From a bacterium (lineage in GTDB: Bacteria; Myxococcota_A; Bradymonadia; UBA7976; UBA1532): a stretch of 64,000 nt of DNA. The stretch is taken from contig JAUHXC010000020.1 of the NCBI GenBank assembly GCA_030427205.1, positions 124,001 to 188,000 of the forward strand. Reading direction: 5' to 3'. Positions 56,168 through 64,000 of the stretch are shown one piece after another (the first letter of the stretch is position 1; every line of letters begins with the position of its first letter). The position numbers were made by a program, and so were the translations under genes. The notes beneath the pieces were generated by a model. The model had not been told where the DNA came from. It did not search any database and saw nothing but the letters and a program-made list of their open reading frames with translations.

Positions 56168-56926
56168 ATGAGCCGCCCGCGTACCGTGTTCACCGGCCTG
56201 CTGGCCCTGGCTTTCCTGTTCGGCTGCACATCGAACGATCGGGAGACGGCGCCCGCCGAGGCGTCCGCAGAGCAACGGGCCGAAGAGGCCGCCGAGGAGG
56301 GCGCGTCCACCGAGGGCGCCGAAGCTGCTGCGGAGCCGGGCGATGCGAAGTCCCAGCTGCTCGCCCGCCTCGCCGGCGACTGGCGCATGGATCTCGGCTC
56401 GCTCGAGCAGGACCCGCAGTTCGCCAAGCTGCCGCCGCAGCAGCGTATGCAGGCCCTGGCCATGGCCCGGCAGATGATGGCCGACGTGAGCTTCTCGTTC
56501 TCCGACGACGGGCGCGTCCGCCTGGGCTTCGGGCCCACCGGGCGGGCCGGCACCTACACCGTCGACAAGGTCGAAGGCAACGCGCTGCACGTCACCACCA
56601 CGACCAAGGGGCCCGACGGCGAGACCGTCGAGAAGGCGATCCTGCGCATCGAAGGCGACGCGATGTGGGTCACCGAAGGCAAGGACGGGCGCACCATCCG
56701 CCTGCTGCGGGGCAAGCCCGAGAAGCCGACGAGCCAGCCGACGGGCCAGCCAGCCAGCCAGCCGACGGGCAACCTGCCCCCGGGTCATCCAGCCCCCGGC
56801 AGCCAGCCCGCCCGCGCCCCCGGCAGCCAGCCCGCCCGCGCCCTGCCGCCGGGCCACCCGCCGCCCGGCGGCCAGCGCGCGCCCGCCAGTCAGCCCAAGA
56901 TGCCCGCCCCCCAGCCGGCGCGATGA
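56168..56926 (+). CDS. Lipoprotein with Ser-Gln-Pro-rich tail
   Basis: 252 residues. Lipobox LFG|C, then an acidic Ala/Glu linker, a small folded domain (about 60-180) with a lipocalin-like strand run (FSFSDDGRVRLGF ... TYTVDKVEGNALHVTTTTKG ... AILRIEGDAMWVTEG), and a Pro/Gln/Ser-rich low-complexity tail of about 70 residues. GGAG precedes the ATG. No enzyme motif. It may be a small ligand-binding or stress lipoprotein. The tail DNA contains two perfect 24-bp repeats. Confidence 0.78.
   Translation: MSRPRTVFTGLLALAFLFGCTSNDRETAPAEASAEQRAEEAAEEGASTEGAEAAAEPGDAKSQLLARLAGDWRMDLGSLEQDPQFAKLPPQQRMQALAMARQMMADVSFSFSDDGRVRLGFGPTGRAGTYTVDKVEGNALHVTTTTKGPDGETVEKAILRIEGDAMWVTEGKDGRTIRLLRGKPEKPTSQPTGQPASQPTGNLPPGHPAPGSQPARAPGSQPARALPPGHPPPGGQRAPASQPKMPAPQPAR
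56794..56841 (+). repeat. Two tandem 24-bp repeats in the lipoprotein tail
   Basis: Positions 56794-56817 are repeated at 56818-56841 and encode two copies of an eight-residue P/G/S/Q/A/R unit. A recent duplication; copy number may vary. Confidence 0.85.
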
Positions 56927-57168
56927 GCGGCGGCCCGCCGGCCCGATCGGCGGCGACATCGCGGCAGCAATGTTCGGCAGCACCCTGACCGCCGCTGCTG
57001 GCCAGAGGACGTCAGGATCTCCTCGCCAGGGCCCGATCTAGCGTCGCCGAGGCCGTCAAGAGGCCGTCACCGGGCGCGCACCCCCCGCAAGTCGCGCCGT
57101 CAGCAGTGGGCGCGAACCTGTCAGGATATCGCGCTCTGCGATTGAGTGGACGGCCGCGGACAGTCAGA

Positions 57169-57185
57169 CTGCGCACATGTTCAGT
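57169..57185 (+). promoter_or_regulatory. Possible LexA box overlapping the imuA start codon
   Basis: CTGCGCACATGTTCAGT agrees at 14 of 17 positions with the Myxococcus-type LexA consensus CTRHAMRYBYGTTCAGS as I remember it, with the GTTCAG half intact. It covers the ATG at 57177. SOS control is expected for this cassette. The consensus is recalled from memory and the site is short, so chance is possible. Confidence 0.4.
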
Positions 57186-57890
57186 ATCGAGCAGCTGCGG
57201 CGCCGACTGCCGGTCGAGGCGCCCATCGAGCGCCCGCTGCGCTCGGGCTACCGGGCCCTCGACCGGCTGCTCGGGCTCGGCGGGCTCGGCGCGGGTCAGC
57301 TCGTCGAGTGGGTCGGCGCCCCGTCGTCGGGCAAGACCGGGCTCTTGCGGGCGCTGGTCGCCGGCGCGCGGCAGCAGGGCATCGGCGTCGCCTGGATCGA
57401 CGCCGCCCGCCAGCTCTGCCCCGCCGACTGGGCCGAGAGCCACGCCGGCCGCTTGTGGATCCTGCGGCCGCCCGAGCCCGCCGAAGGGCTTTTCTGCGCC
57501 GAGGTGATCCTGCGCACCCGCAGCTTCGGGCTGGTGGTGCTCGACGGCGCGCCGGCGCCTCCCCGGGCCGTCGGCGTGCGCCTCAAGCGGCTCGCCCGCC
57601 AGGCCACCGCCACCCTGGTCGTCGTGCGCCCGCCCGATCAGACGCAGAGCGGCGGCCGGGTCGACCGCCGCTTCGTCTTCGGCGGGCGCATCGCGCCGGT
57701 GTTTGATCCGCTCGAGCGCCGCGGCCCGCTCACCTGGCAGATCGCCGCCGCCCGCGAGCGCGGCGGTCCACCCGGCGAGAGCCGCCCGCTGCACCTCGTC
57801 GAGGCGCCCGCCGATCGGCTGGCGGCCCACCCGCTCACCCCCGACCGCCCGGGCAACCGCACCCGCCCGGGCACCCGCTACGGGAGGTGA
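57177..57890 (+). CDS. imuA: ImuA-like RecA-fold mutagenesis protein
   Basis: 237 residues. RecA-like core with Walker A GAPSSGKTG near 47-55 and a hydrophobic Walker-B strand (FGLVVLDGAP). It lacks DNA-binding loops and the C-terminal domain of RecA, as ImuA/SulA-like proteins do. It works with ImuB and DnaE2 in damage-induced error-prone synthesis. imuB follows after 4 bp, with its ribosome site GGGAGG over the imuA stop. Start ATG 57177 lies inside a possible LexA box. Confidence 0.85.
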   Translation: MFSIEQLRRRLPVEAPIERPLRSGYRALDRLLGLGGLGAGQLVEWVGAPSSGKTGLLRALVAGARQQGIGVAWIDAARQLCPADWAESHAGRLWILRPPEPAEGLFCAEVILRTRSFGLVVLDGAPAPPRAVGVRLKRLARQATATLVVVRPPDQTQSGGRVDRRFVFGGRIAPVFDPLERRGPLTWQIAAARERGGPPGESRPLHLVEAPADRLAAHPLTPDRPGNRTRPGTRYGR

Positions 57891-57894
57891 GCCC

Positions 57895-59418
57895 ATGAGC
57901 CTCGCGCGCATCGCCTGCGCCCTCATCCCCGACTTCCCGCTGGCCATCGGCCTGCGCGGCCTCGCCGACGACGAGCGGGCCATGCCGGTCGTGCTCGTCG
58001 AGCCCGACGAGCGGGCCCGGGTGCGCGCGATGAACCCCGCCGCCGTCGCCGCCGGGGCCCGGCTGGGCCAGACCGCCGCCCGCGCCCGCGCCGCGGTGCC
58101 CGGCCTGCACTGCCTGCCGTGGGAGGCCGAGCGCCAGGCGGCGGCCATCCGGCGCATGGCCGAGACCCTGTACGGCGCCTCGCCGATGGTGGTGCCGCTC
58201 GACGACCTGCCCGGCGCCTTCTGGATCGACGCCCGCGGCATGCGCTGGCTCGGCGGCGAGCCCGGGTTGGCCGACCGCCTGCGGGCCCTCGCCGCCGACG
58301 CGGGCCACCCCGACCTGCGGGTGGGCATCGCCGACGGGGCCACCGCCGCCCGCGCCGCCGCCCTGTGCTGCACCGCCGACGACCCGATCCACATCGTGCC
58401 GCCCGGCGACGACCCGGCCTTCGTCGGCACCCTGCCGCTCGCCGCGCTGACCATCGACGACGGCCTGCGGGCGATCATGGCCAGCCTGGGCCTGACCACC
58501 GTCGCCGAGCTGCGCGCCCTGCCCGAGCCGGCCATCATCAGCCGCTTCGGCGCCCGCGGCCGCGACGCGCTCGAGCGGGCCGGCGGCCTCGACCCGCACC
58601 GCCCCTCGGGGCGCCCGCCCGCGGCGCTGCCCGAGGCGGTGCTGGCCCTCGATACGCCCGTCGCGCAGACCGGCCACCTCATCTTCGGCGTGCGCGGCCT
58701 GGCCGATACCCTCTCGTCGCGCCTGCTGACCCAGGGCCTCTCGGCCACCCGCATCGCGCTGAACCTGCGCCTCGACGACCGCCGTGAGCACGACGAGACC
58801 TTGCTGCCCGCCCGGCCGGTGCACCACCCGCACCTCATCTTCGAGCTGGTGCGCGATCGCCTCGAGCGCGGCGCCGCCGCCGACCTCTCCTCCCCCGTCG
58901 TCGAGGTGCGCCTCGAGGTCATCGAAGCCATCCCGCTCAGCGCCGAACAGGCCCACCTCGGCGCCTCGCAATGGGATCCGAGCGCCCTCGAAGGCGCCCT
59001 CAACCGCTTGCAGGGGCGCTACGGCGAGCCGGTGGTCTTCGAAGCGGAGGCCCGGGACGACAGCCGCCACGAGAAGGCCGGCGCCTGGACCCCGATCGTC
59101 GAGGTGCCGCTCGGCCCGCCCGTCGCCGAGCCCGATACGCCGCCCGCCGCCGAGCCGGCCCCCGTGCGCCGCCGCCTCGCCGTGCCCCAGCCGATCGACG
59201 TGCGCCTCGACCGTCACGGCATGCCCCAGGCCGTGCGCTGGGACGGCGGCTGGCGCACCGTCGACGCCCGCGGCCCCGAGCGCCTCTCGGGTGGCTGGTG
59301 GACCGCCGACCCCTACGCCCGCGAGGACTACCGCCTCGCCCTCGCCGACGGCGGCATCCTCTGGGTGGGCCGCGACGCCCGCGCCGACAGCTGGTGGATC
59401 CTCGGATGGCTCGACTGA
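57895..59418 (+). CDS. imuB: ImuB, Y-family polymerase-like mutasome hub
   Basis: 507 residues. Y-family polymerase fold: RIACALIPDFPLAI at the start in place of the catalytic DMDAFFA, thumb helix-hairpin-helix LTTVAELRALPEPAIISRFG, and a little-finger region. The catalytic acidic residues are missing, as in other ImuB proteins, which recruit DnaE2 and the clamp instead of polymerising. A C-terminal extension (about 430-507) rich in Trp follows. Cotranscribed between imuA and dnaE2 (28-bp gap to the latter). Confidence 0.9.
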   Translation: MSLARIACALIPDFPLAIGLRGLADDERAMPVVLVEPDERARVRAMNPAAVAAGARLGQTAARARAAVPGLHCLPWEAERQAAAIRRMAETLYGASPMVVPLDDLPGAFWIDARGMRWLGGEPGLADRLRALAADAGHPDLRVGIADGATAARAAALCCTADDPIHIVPPGDDPAFVGTLPLAALTIDDGLRAIMASLGLTTVAELRALPEPAIISRFGARGRDALERAGGLDPHRPSGRPPAALPEAVLALDTPVAQTGHLIFGVRGLADTLSSRLLTQGLSATRIALNLRLDDRREHDETLLPARPVHHPHLIFELVRDRLERGAAADLSSPVVEVRLEVIEAIPLSAEQAHLGASQWDPSALEGALNRLQGRYGEPVVFEAEARDDSRHEKAGAWTPIVEVPLGPPVAEPDTPPAAEPAPVRRRLAVPQPIDVRLDRHGMPQAVRWDGGWRTVDARGPERLSGGWWTADPYAREDYRLALADGGILWVGRDARADSWWILGWLD

Positions 59419-59446
59419 TCCGCCCCGCCGAGCGCAGAGACTGCTG

Positions 59447-62400
59447 ATGGCGCCGCCCGAATACGCCGAGCTGCACTGCCACAGCGCCTACTCGCTGCTC
59501 GACGGCGCCGCGCTGCCCGAGACCTACGTCGAGCGCGCCCGCGGGCTGGGCCTGCGCGCCCTGGCGCTGACCGATCACGACGACATGGGCGGCGTCGTGC
59601 GCTTCGCCGAGAAGGCCCGCGAGCTCGACGACTTCCCGGCCATCATCGGCCTCGAGCTCACCATCGGCGACGAAGCCGACCCCACCGGCGGCGACATGAG
59701 CCACCTGACCCTGCTCGCCCGCGATGGCGCCGGCTACGCCAACCTGGGCCGCCTCGTCACCCGCTCGCGGCACATGACGCCCCGCGGCCGCCCCCGCGTC
59801 GCGCTCGAGACCCTCGCCGAGCACACCGCCGGCCTCTACTGCCTCTCCGGCTGCCCCCGCGGCCTCGTACCGCGGGCCCTCGCCGCCGGCGACGCCCTCG
59901 GCGCCCGGCGCCACGCCGGCACCCTGCGCGACATGTTCGGCGCGCACTTCGCCATCGAGGTGATGGACCACGGCCTGCCCGAAGACGCCCGCCTCGCCGG
60001 CGCCCTGATCACCCTCGCCCGCGAGGCCGACATCCCGTGGGTCGTCACCAACAACGTGCACTATGCCACCCCCGGCGACCGCATCCTGCACGACGTGCTC
60101 ACCTGCCTGCGGCATCACACCACGCTCGACGCCGCCGGCCACCGGCTCAAGCCCAACGCCGAGTGGCACCTCAAGGGCCCGCAGGCCCTCTACGCCCGCT
60201 GGCGCCACGCCCCCGAAGGCCTGCGCCAATCGCTCGCCATCGCCGAGCAGTGCAGCTTCCGCTTCGCCCAGCTCCAGCCGGCCCTGCCCCAGGTGCCCCT
60301 GCCCGACGGCTTCGCCGACGCCGACACCTACCTGGCCCACCTCACCTGGCAGGGCGCGCAGACCCGCTGGGGCCGCGGCGTCACCGAGTGGCACCGCAAG
60401 CAGCTCGACAAAGAGCTCGACCTCATCCGCCGCAAGGGCCTCGCCGGCTACTTCCTCATCATGTGGGAGATCGTCGAGCACGCCCGGCGGATCGACATCC
60501 TCGTGCAAGGCCGCGGATCGGCCGCCAACTCGGCGGTCTGCTACTGCCTCGGCATCACCGCTGTCGATCCCATCCGCTTCGACCTGCTCTTCGAGCGCTT
60601 CCTCAGCGACGCCCGCGACGGCTACCCCGACATCGACCTCGACATCGAGCACAGCCGCCGCGAAGAGCTCATCCAGTTCGTCTACCAGCGCTACGGCCGG
60701 ACCCACGCGGCCATGGTCTGCGCCCACAACTGCTTCCGCGGCAAGAGCGCGGTGCGCGACACCGCCCGGGTGCTCGGCTTCGGCTTCGACGAAGGCGGCC
60801 GCCTCGCCGAGCAGGCCCGCCGCGACACCGGCTTCGACGCCGACAGCATCCGCCGGGCGGGCTTCGACCCCGAACACCCGCGCATGCAGGCGCTGCTCAA
60901 AGTCGTGCGCGGCCTGTGGGGCCTGCCGCGCCACCGCTCGATCCACGTCGGCGGCTTCGTGCTCTCGACGACGCCCATCGCCGAGATCTGCCCCGTCGAG
61001 CCCGCCGCGATGCAGGGCCGCACCGTCATCCAATGGGACAAAGACGACCTCGACGGCGCCGGCCTGCCCAAGTTCGACCTGCTCGGCCTCGGCATCCTCA
61101 GCGTGCTCGCCGAGGGCCTCGGCCTCGTGCGCGAGCGCCACGACGTGCCGGCGACGCTCTACAGCCTGCCCGACCGGCAGGAGGTCTACGACATGATCGC
61201 CCGGGCCGACACCGTCGGCACCTTCCAGATCGAGAGCCGGGCGCAGATGAATACGCTCCCGCGCACGCGCCCGCGCACGCTATACGAGCTCGCCATCCAG
61301 GTGGCGCTCATCCGCCCCGGCCCGCTGCAGGGCGACATGGTGCACCCCTATATCCGCCGCAAGCGCGGCGAAGAGCCCATCGACCTGATCCACCCGTCGC
61401 TGAGCAACATCCTGCGGCGCACCCTCGGCGTGCCGCTCTTTCAAGAGCAGGGCATGCGCCTCGCCGTCGTCGCCGGCGGCTTCTCCCTCGACGAGGCCGA
61501 GCGCCTGCGCAAAGCGGTCGGCAGCGAGCGCCACCGCTACAAGCTCGCCCCGCTGATGGACAAGCTGCGCGATGGCATGCGGCAGAGAGGCATCGACCCC
61601 GACGCCGGCGAGCGCATCATCAAGCAGATCGAAGCCTTCAGCACCTATGGCTTCCCCGAGAGCCACTCCACCTCGTTCGCGCTGCTCGTCTACGCCTCGT
61701 GCTGGCTGAAGTGCTTCCACCCCGCCGAGTTCCTCGTCGCGATGCTCAACGCCCAGCCGATGGGCTTCTACGCCCCGGCCACGCTCATCAAGGACGCCCA
61801 GCGCCACGGGGTCGGCGTGCGCCCGCCGTGCCTGAAGCAGAGCGACTGGAACGCCCGCATGCAGGGCCACTGCGTCCGCCTCGGCCTGCGCTCCATCGTC
61901 GGCCTCGGCCCGCGCACCCGCGAGCGCATCGAAGCCGCCCGCGCCGACGGCCCGTTCAGCGACGCCGCCGACGTCGTGCACCGGGTCGAGCTCTCCGACA
62001 GCGCGCTGCGCATCATCGCCGAGGCCGGCGCGTTCGACGCCTTCGTGCCCGGCGGCCGGCGCGACGCCGTCTGGAAGACCCTGCACCTCGCCCGCTCCGT
62101 CGTCGGCCCGCTGCCGCTGCGCGCGCCGCCCGACCCGCCGGTGCGCTTCGTGCCGCTCAGCCCGCGGGAAGAGACCATCGCCGACCTGCGCACCATGGGC
62201 CTGACCACCGGCCCGCACCTCGTCGAGCACGTGCGCCACGCCCTCGACCGCCGCGGGGTGCTCACCGCCGAGGGCCTGCGCCAGACCCGCCACAACCAGT
62301 GGGTGCGGGTCGCCGGCATCGTCAATACCCGCCAGAAGCCGCCCACCGCCAAGGGCTTCTTCTTCCTCACGCTCGAAGACGAGACCGGCTTCGTCAACGT

Positions 62401-62611
62401 GATCGTGCCGCCCGCCGTCTTCGAGCGGAACCGGCCGGTGCTCACCCGGGCCCCGTTCATCGAGGTCGAAGGCGCCGTCTCGTGCGAGCAGGACGTCTTC
62501 AACGTCAAAGGCCGCCGCTTCACCGCGCTCGACGTCAAAGGCGCGCAGCTCGCGGTCAAAGCCCAGCGCTGGGCCGGGGCGACCGGCTACGGCCACGCCG
62601 GCCGCGGCTGA
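59447..62611 (+). CDS. dnaE2: Error-prone DNA polymerase III alpha subunit DnaE2
   Basis: 1054 residues, typical for DnaE2 and shorter than replicative DnaE1. PHP domain at the N-terminus (AELHCHSAYSLLDGA, ALTDHDDMGGV), polymerase core with the catalytic PDIDLDIE near 394, GRGSAANSAVCY near 360, the FQEQGMRLAV and FSTYGFPESHSTSFALL blocks, and an OB-fold near 965-1040 (VRVAGIVNTRQKP ... GFVNVIVPP). It carries out mutagenic lesion bypass after DNA damage with ImuA and ImuB. Start ATG 59447 fits the HCHS spacing. Confidence 0.96.
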   Translation: MAPPEYAELHCHSAYSLLDGAALPETYVERARGLGLRALALTDHDDMGGVVRFAEKARELDDFPAIIGLELTIGDEADPTGGDMSHLTLLARDGAGYANLGRLVTRSRHMTPRGRPRVALETLAEHTAGLYCLSGCPRGLVPRALAAGDALGARRHAGTLRDMFGAHFAIEVMDHGLPEDARLAGALITLAREADIPWVVTNNVHYATPGDRILHDVLTCLRHHTTLDAAGHRLKPNAEWHLKGPQALYARWRHAPEGLRQSLAIAEQCSFRFAQLQPALPQVPLPDGFADADTYLAHLTWQGAQTRWGRGVTEWHRKQLDKELDLIRRKGLAGYFLIMWEIVEHARRIDILVQGRGSAANSAVCYCLGITAVDPIRFDLLFERFLSDARDGYPDIDLDIEHSRREELIQFVYQRYGRTHAAMVCAHNCFRGKSAVRDTARVLGFGFDEGGRLAEQARRDTGFDADSIRRAGFDPEHPRMQALLKVVRGLWGLPRHRSIHVGGFVLSTTPIAEICPVEPAAMQGRTVIQWDKDDLDGAGLPKFDLLGLGILSVLAEGLGLVRERHDVPATLYSLPDRQEVYDMIARADTVGTFQIESRAQMNTLPRTRPRTLYELAIQVALIRPGPLQGDMVHPYIRRKRGEEPIDLIHPSLSNILRRTLGVPLFQEQGMRLAVVAGGFSLDEAERLRKAVGSERHRYKLAPLMDKLRDGMRQRGIDPDAGERIIKQIEAFSTYGFPESHSTSFALLVYASCWLKCFHPAEFLVAMLNAQPMGFYAPATLIKDAQRHGVGVRPPCLKQSDWNARMQGHCVRLGLRSIVGLGPRTRERIEAARADGPFSDAADVVHRVELSDSALRIIAEAGAFDAFVPGGRRDAVWKTLHLARSVVGPLPLRAPPDPPVRFVPLSPREETIADLRTMGLTTGPHLVEHVRHALDRRGVLTAEGLRQTRHNQWVRVAGIVNTRQKPPTAKGFFFLTLEDETGFVNVIVPPAVFERNRPVLTRAPFIEVEGAVSCEQDVFNVKGRRFTALDVKGAQLAVKAQRWAGATGYGHAGRG

Positions 62612-62652
62612 CCCCGCCCGATTCTGCCCCACCGCCGCCCGATCACACCGCC

Positions 62653-62680
62653 GCGATCGTCCCGTTCTGGGACCGATCGC
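62653..62680 (+). terminator. Hairpin after dnaE2
   Basis: GCGATCG-TCCC (62653-62663) pairs with GGGACCGATCGC (62669-62680) across a 5-nt loop with one bulged base. A strong stem 41 bp after the dnaE2 stop, without a T-run. Confidence 0.45.
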
Positions 62681-62727
62681 AGCATGCCACCGCGCAGCGA
62701 CGCCCGAAAACACACGCTCCCCAGATC

Positions 62728-62743
62728 TGGCACGGGTGTTGAA
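62728..62743 (+). promoter_or_regulatory. Sigma-54-like -24/-12 element before the barrel protein gene
   Basis: TGGCAC-GGGTG-TTGA: an exact -24 hexamer, correct 5-nt spacing and three of four bases of TTGC, 82 bp before the ATG. The -12 C is replaced by A, so the call is tentative. Confidence 0.33.
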
Positions 62744-62824
62744 GTGCAAAGGCAGCGTGTGGGGCGGGGAGGCCCCAGTCACAACGATTCACATCTCCCC
62801 AAGACTCGAACAGAGAGGAATGCC

Positions 62825-63505
62825 ATGACCACCCTCAAGACCTTGCTCGTCGCCTGCTGCGCCCTCGCCCTGCCCGCCGTCGCCTCGGCCCAGATCGAGT
62901 CCGAACCGGTGGAGAACCCTTCGGCCGAGCTGCCGCCGCCCCAGGATGACAACGACCCCACGCCGCCCGCCGCACGCCCCGCCGGCCCCGAGGCCGGGGT
63001 CACCGAACAGGCCGGCATCGGCGGCACCCAGGCCTATGGTCGGGCCGGCGTGCTCGAGCTCGGCGGGGCCATCGGCTACGCCGGCGCCGACCAGTACACC
63101 CAGTTCCGCGCGACCCCCAGCTTCGGCTGGTTCTTCGCCGACAACCTGCAGCTCTCGTTCCTGCCCAGCGTGCGCTACCTCGAGGTGGGCGAGGCCGACA
63201 GCCTGGCGATCACCGCCGTCGTCGAGCCCAGCTACCACCTGCCGTTCAATGACACCACCTTCGGCTTCATGGGTGTCGGCGTGGGTGTCAGCGCCGCCGA
63301 AGCGCCCGGCACCGAAGACATGGAAGCCGGCCTGCTCATCTCGCCGCGGCTGGGCATGAACTTCCTCGTCGGCCGCTCGGGCGTGCTGAGCCCCTATCTC
63401 AACGTCGAATACTCGACCTCGGAAGCCTTCAGCACCGCGCAGGGCACCGTGGTCGCCGTAGACATCGCCTGGGGCGGCAACATCGGCTACACGGTGATGT
63501 GGTAG
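62825..63505 (+). CDS. Outer-membrane beta-barrel protein
   Basis: 226 residues. Signal peptide cleaved after ASAQ (about 23), then a Pro/Glu-rich periplasmic linker to about 60, then eight or so short strands of the OmpW/OmpA-barrel type (GRAGVLELGGAIGYAG, FRATPSFGWFFADNLQLSFLPSVRYLE, FGFMGVGVGVSAA, YLNVEYSTS) ending in the aromatic VMW expected for barrel insertion. GAGAGGAA precedes the ATG. The OmpA-like lipoprotein follows after 88 bp. Confidence 0.85.
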   Translation: MTTLKTLLVACCALALPAVASAQIESEPVENPSAELPPPQDDNDPTPPAARPAGPEAGVTEQAGIGGTQAYGRAGVLELGGAIGYAGADQYTQFRATPSFGWFFADNLQLSFLPSVRYLEVGEADSLAITAVVEPSYHLPFNDTTFGFMGVGVGVSAAEAPGTEDMEAGLLISPRLGMNFLVGRSGVLSPYLNVEYSTSEAFSTAQGTVVAVDIAWGGNIGYTVMW

Positions 63506-63514
63506 GAGACCCCT

Positions 63515-63540
63515 TGGGGCGTGGCATATGCCATGCCCCA
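63515..63540. promoter_or_regulatory. 26-bp near-perfect palindrome between the two envelope genes
   Basis: TGGGGCGTGGCAT|ATGCCATGCCCCA: 13-bp arms with a single mismatch pair and no loop. It starts 10 bp after the barrel protein stop. The lack of a loop and of T-residues favours a protein-binding operator over a terminator, though as RNA it could also form a tight hairpin. Confidence 0.45.
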
Positions 63541-63553
63541 CCTCGCCCACTCC

Positions 63554-63581
63554 CGAACATCTACCGAACATCTACCGAACA
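63554..63581 (+). repeat. Tandem 11-bp repeats before the OmpA-like gene
   Basis: CGAACATCTAC occurs twice head to tail (63554-63564, 63565-63575), followed by a partial CGAACA copy. It ends right at the ribosome site AAGGAGAG (63581-63588). It may be iterons for a regulator or a local slippage product. Confidence 0.6.
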
Positions 63582-63593
63582 AGGAGAGCCATC

Positions 63594-64000
63594 ATGGGAT
63601 CCCTGAATCCCCTGCGCGCCATCTGTGCGCTCGGCGCCCTCGGCCTCGCCGCCTGTGGCGGCCACCAGCCGCAGATCGCCAACAGCCCCCCGGTCGACAA
63701 GACCACCTACGTCAGCGTCACCATGGACAACGCCCTGCGCGAAGCCTGCCGTGACTTCGAGATGCCCGACCCCCGCTTCGAGTTCGACTCCGCGAAGCTC
63801 GACTCGGGCAGCAAAGCCATGCTCGCCGGCTTCGCCACCTGCCTCACCGGCCCCATGGCGCCGGTGCGCATCCGCCTCGTCGGCCAGGCCGACCCCCGCG
63901 GCAGCAGCGACTACAACCTCGACCTCGGCCTCGAGCGGGCCCGGTCGGTGCGCGATGTGCTCGTCGACAACGGCGTCGCCGCCAACCGCATCGCGGTCGT
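63594..64000 (+). CDS. OmpA/Pal-like lipoprotein, 3' end outside window
   Basis: 135 codons are visible. Lipobox LAA|C at about residue 20, short linker, then an OmpA domain: FEFDSAKLDSGSKAMLAGFATCL, IRLVGQADPRGSSDYNLDLGLERARSVRDVLVDNGVA, matching the peptidoglycan-binding NxxLSxxRA region (here NLDLGLERA). It should tie the outer membrane to peptidoglycan. AAGGAGAG gives a clear start. The final strands and the stop lie beyond base 64000. Confidence 0.88.
   Translation, partial: MGSLNPLRAICALGALGLAACGGHQPQIANSPPVDKTTYVSVTMDNALREACRDFEMPDPRFEFDSAKLDSGSKAMLAGFATCLTGPMAPVRIRLVGQADPRGSSDYNLDLGLERARSVRDVLVDNGVAANRIAV

Overview
The window is about 70% G+C and gene-dense. Most genes end in short ATGA-type overlaps. 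Several traits point to a myxobacterium-like organism (Myxococcota or an allied group once placed in Deltaproteobacteria): many lipoproteins with Glu-Gly, Asp-Ala or Cys-rich linkers, MopE-like and thrombospondin-3-like Ca-binding repeats, a protein ending in a MYXO-CTERM-like tail, a eukaryote-like Ser/Thr kinase with a cyclic-nucleotide domain, a secreted caspase, and an imuA-imuB-dnaE2 mutagenesis cassette. I saw no rRNA, tRNA, CRISPR array, insertion sequence or phage genes.

Positions 1-10894 form a biosynthetic cluster on the plus strand: an NTE-type patatin (cut by the window edge), a flavin monooxygenase, a PhyH dioxygenase, a sulfotransferase, a FAAL-carrier-condensation fusion, a degenerate DNA-methylase-like protein, a second sulfotransferase, an SDR and an unusual PTPS-fold protein. 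Together they suggest a hydroxylated, sulfated fatty-acyl amide or ester. A stranded beta-barrel C-terminus and a cNMP-binding kinase follow (10895-12665).

Positions 13086-31564 are envelope and accessory genes. A minus-strand operon (18138 down to 13783) encodes a Cys-rich lipoprotein, an ECF sigma factor, a single-pass membrane anti-sigma-like protein and an exported caspase fused to a probable beta-barrel. Opposite lies a 972-residue lipoprotein with ten 39-residue Cys repeats, a beta-helix and a collagen-like Gly-rich tail. Then come two small genes, an M32 carboxypeptidase-lipoprotein-BASS transporter operon, a three-module helical-repeat protein, and a large secreted protein with a toroid domain.

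Positions 32559-51168 are the most striking part: a six-gene operon around poly-gamma-glutamate synthase homologues. It has a CHASE2/PAS protein with a dead-looking histidine-kinase ATPase, a PgsC/CapC with two transporter modules fused to a soluble domain, a membrane-anchored periplasmic protein, a secreted hydrolase-like protein, a 1648-residue protein ending in a beta-barrel, and a PgsB/CapB with an 800-residue extension. A lipoprotein paralogue of the hydrolase sits just downstream on the other strand. I read this as a complete envelope-spanning gamma-polyamide synthesis and release machine, unlike the compact Bacillus pgsBCA operon.

Positions 52654-64000 hold a beta-propeller lipoprotein divergent from a CotH-kinase-family lipoprotein, a Ser-Gln-Pro-tailed lipoprotein, the imuA-imuB-dnaE2 cassette with a possible LexA box over the imuA start, an outer-membrane barrel protein, and an OmpA/Pal-like lipoprotein cut by the window end. 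All functions are inferred from motifs read by eye; no database search was run.
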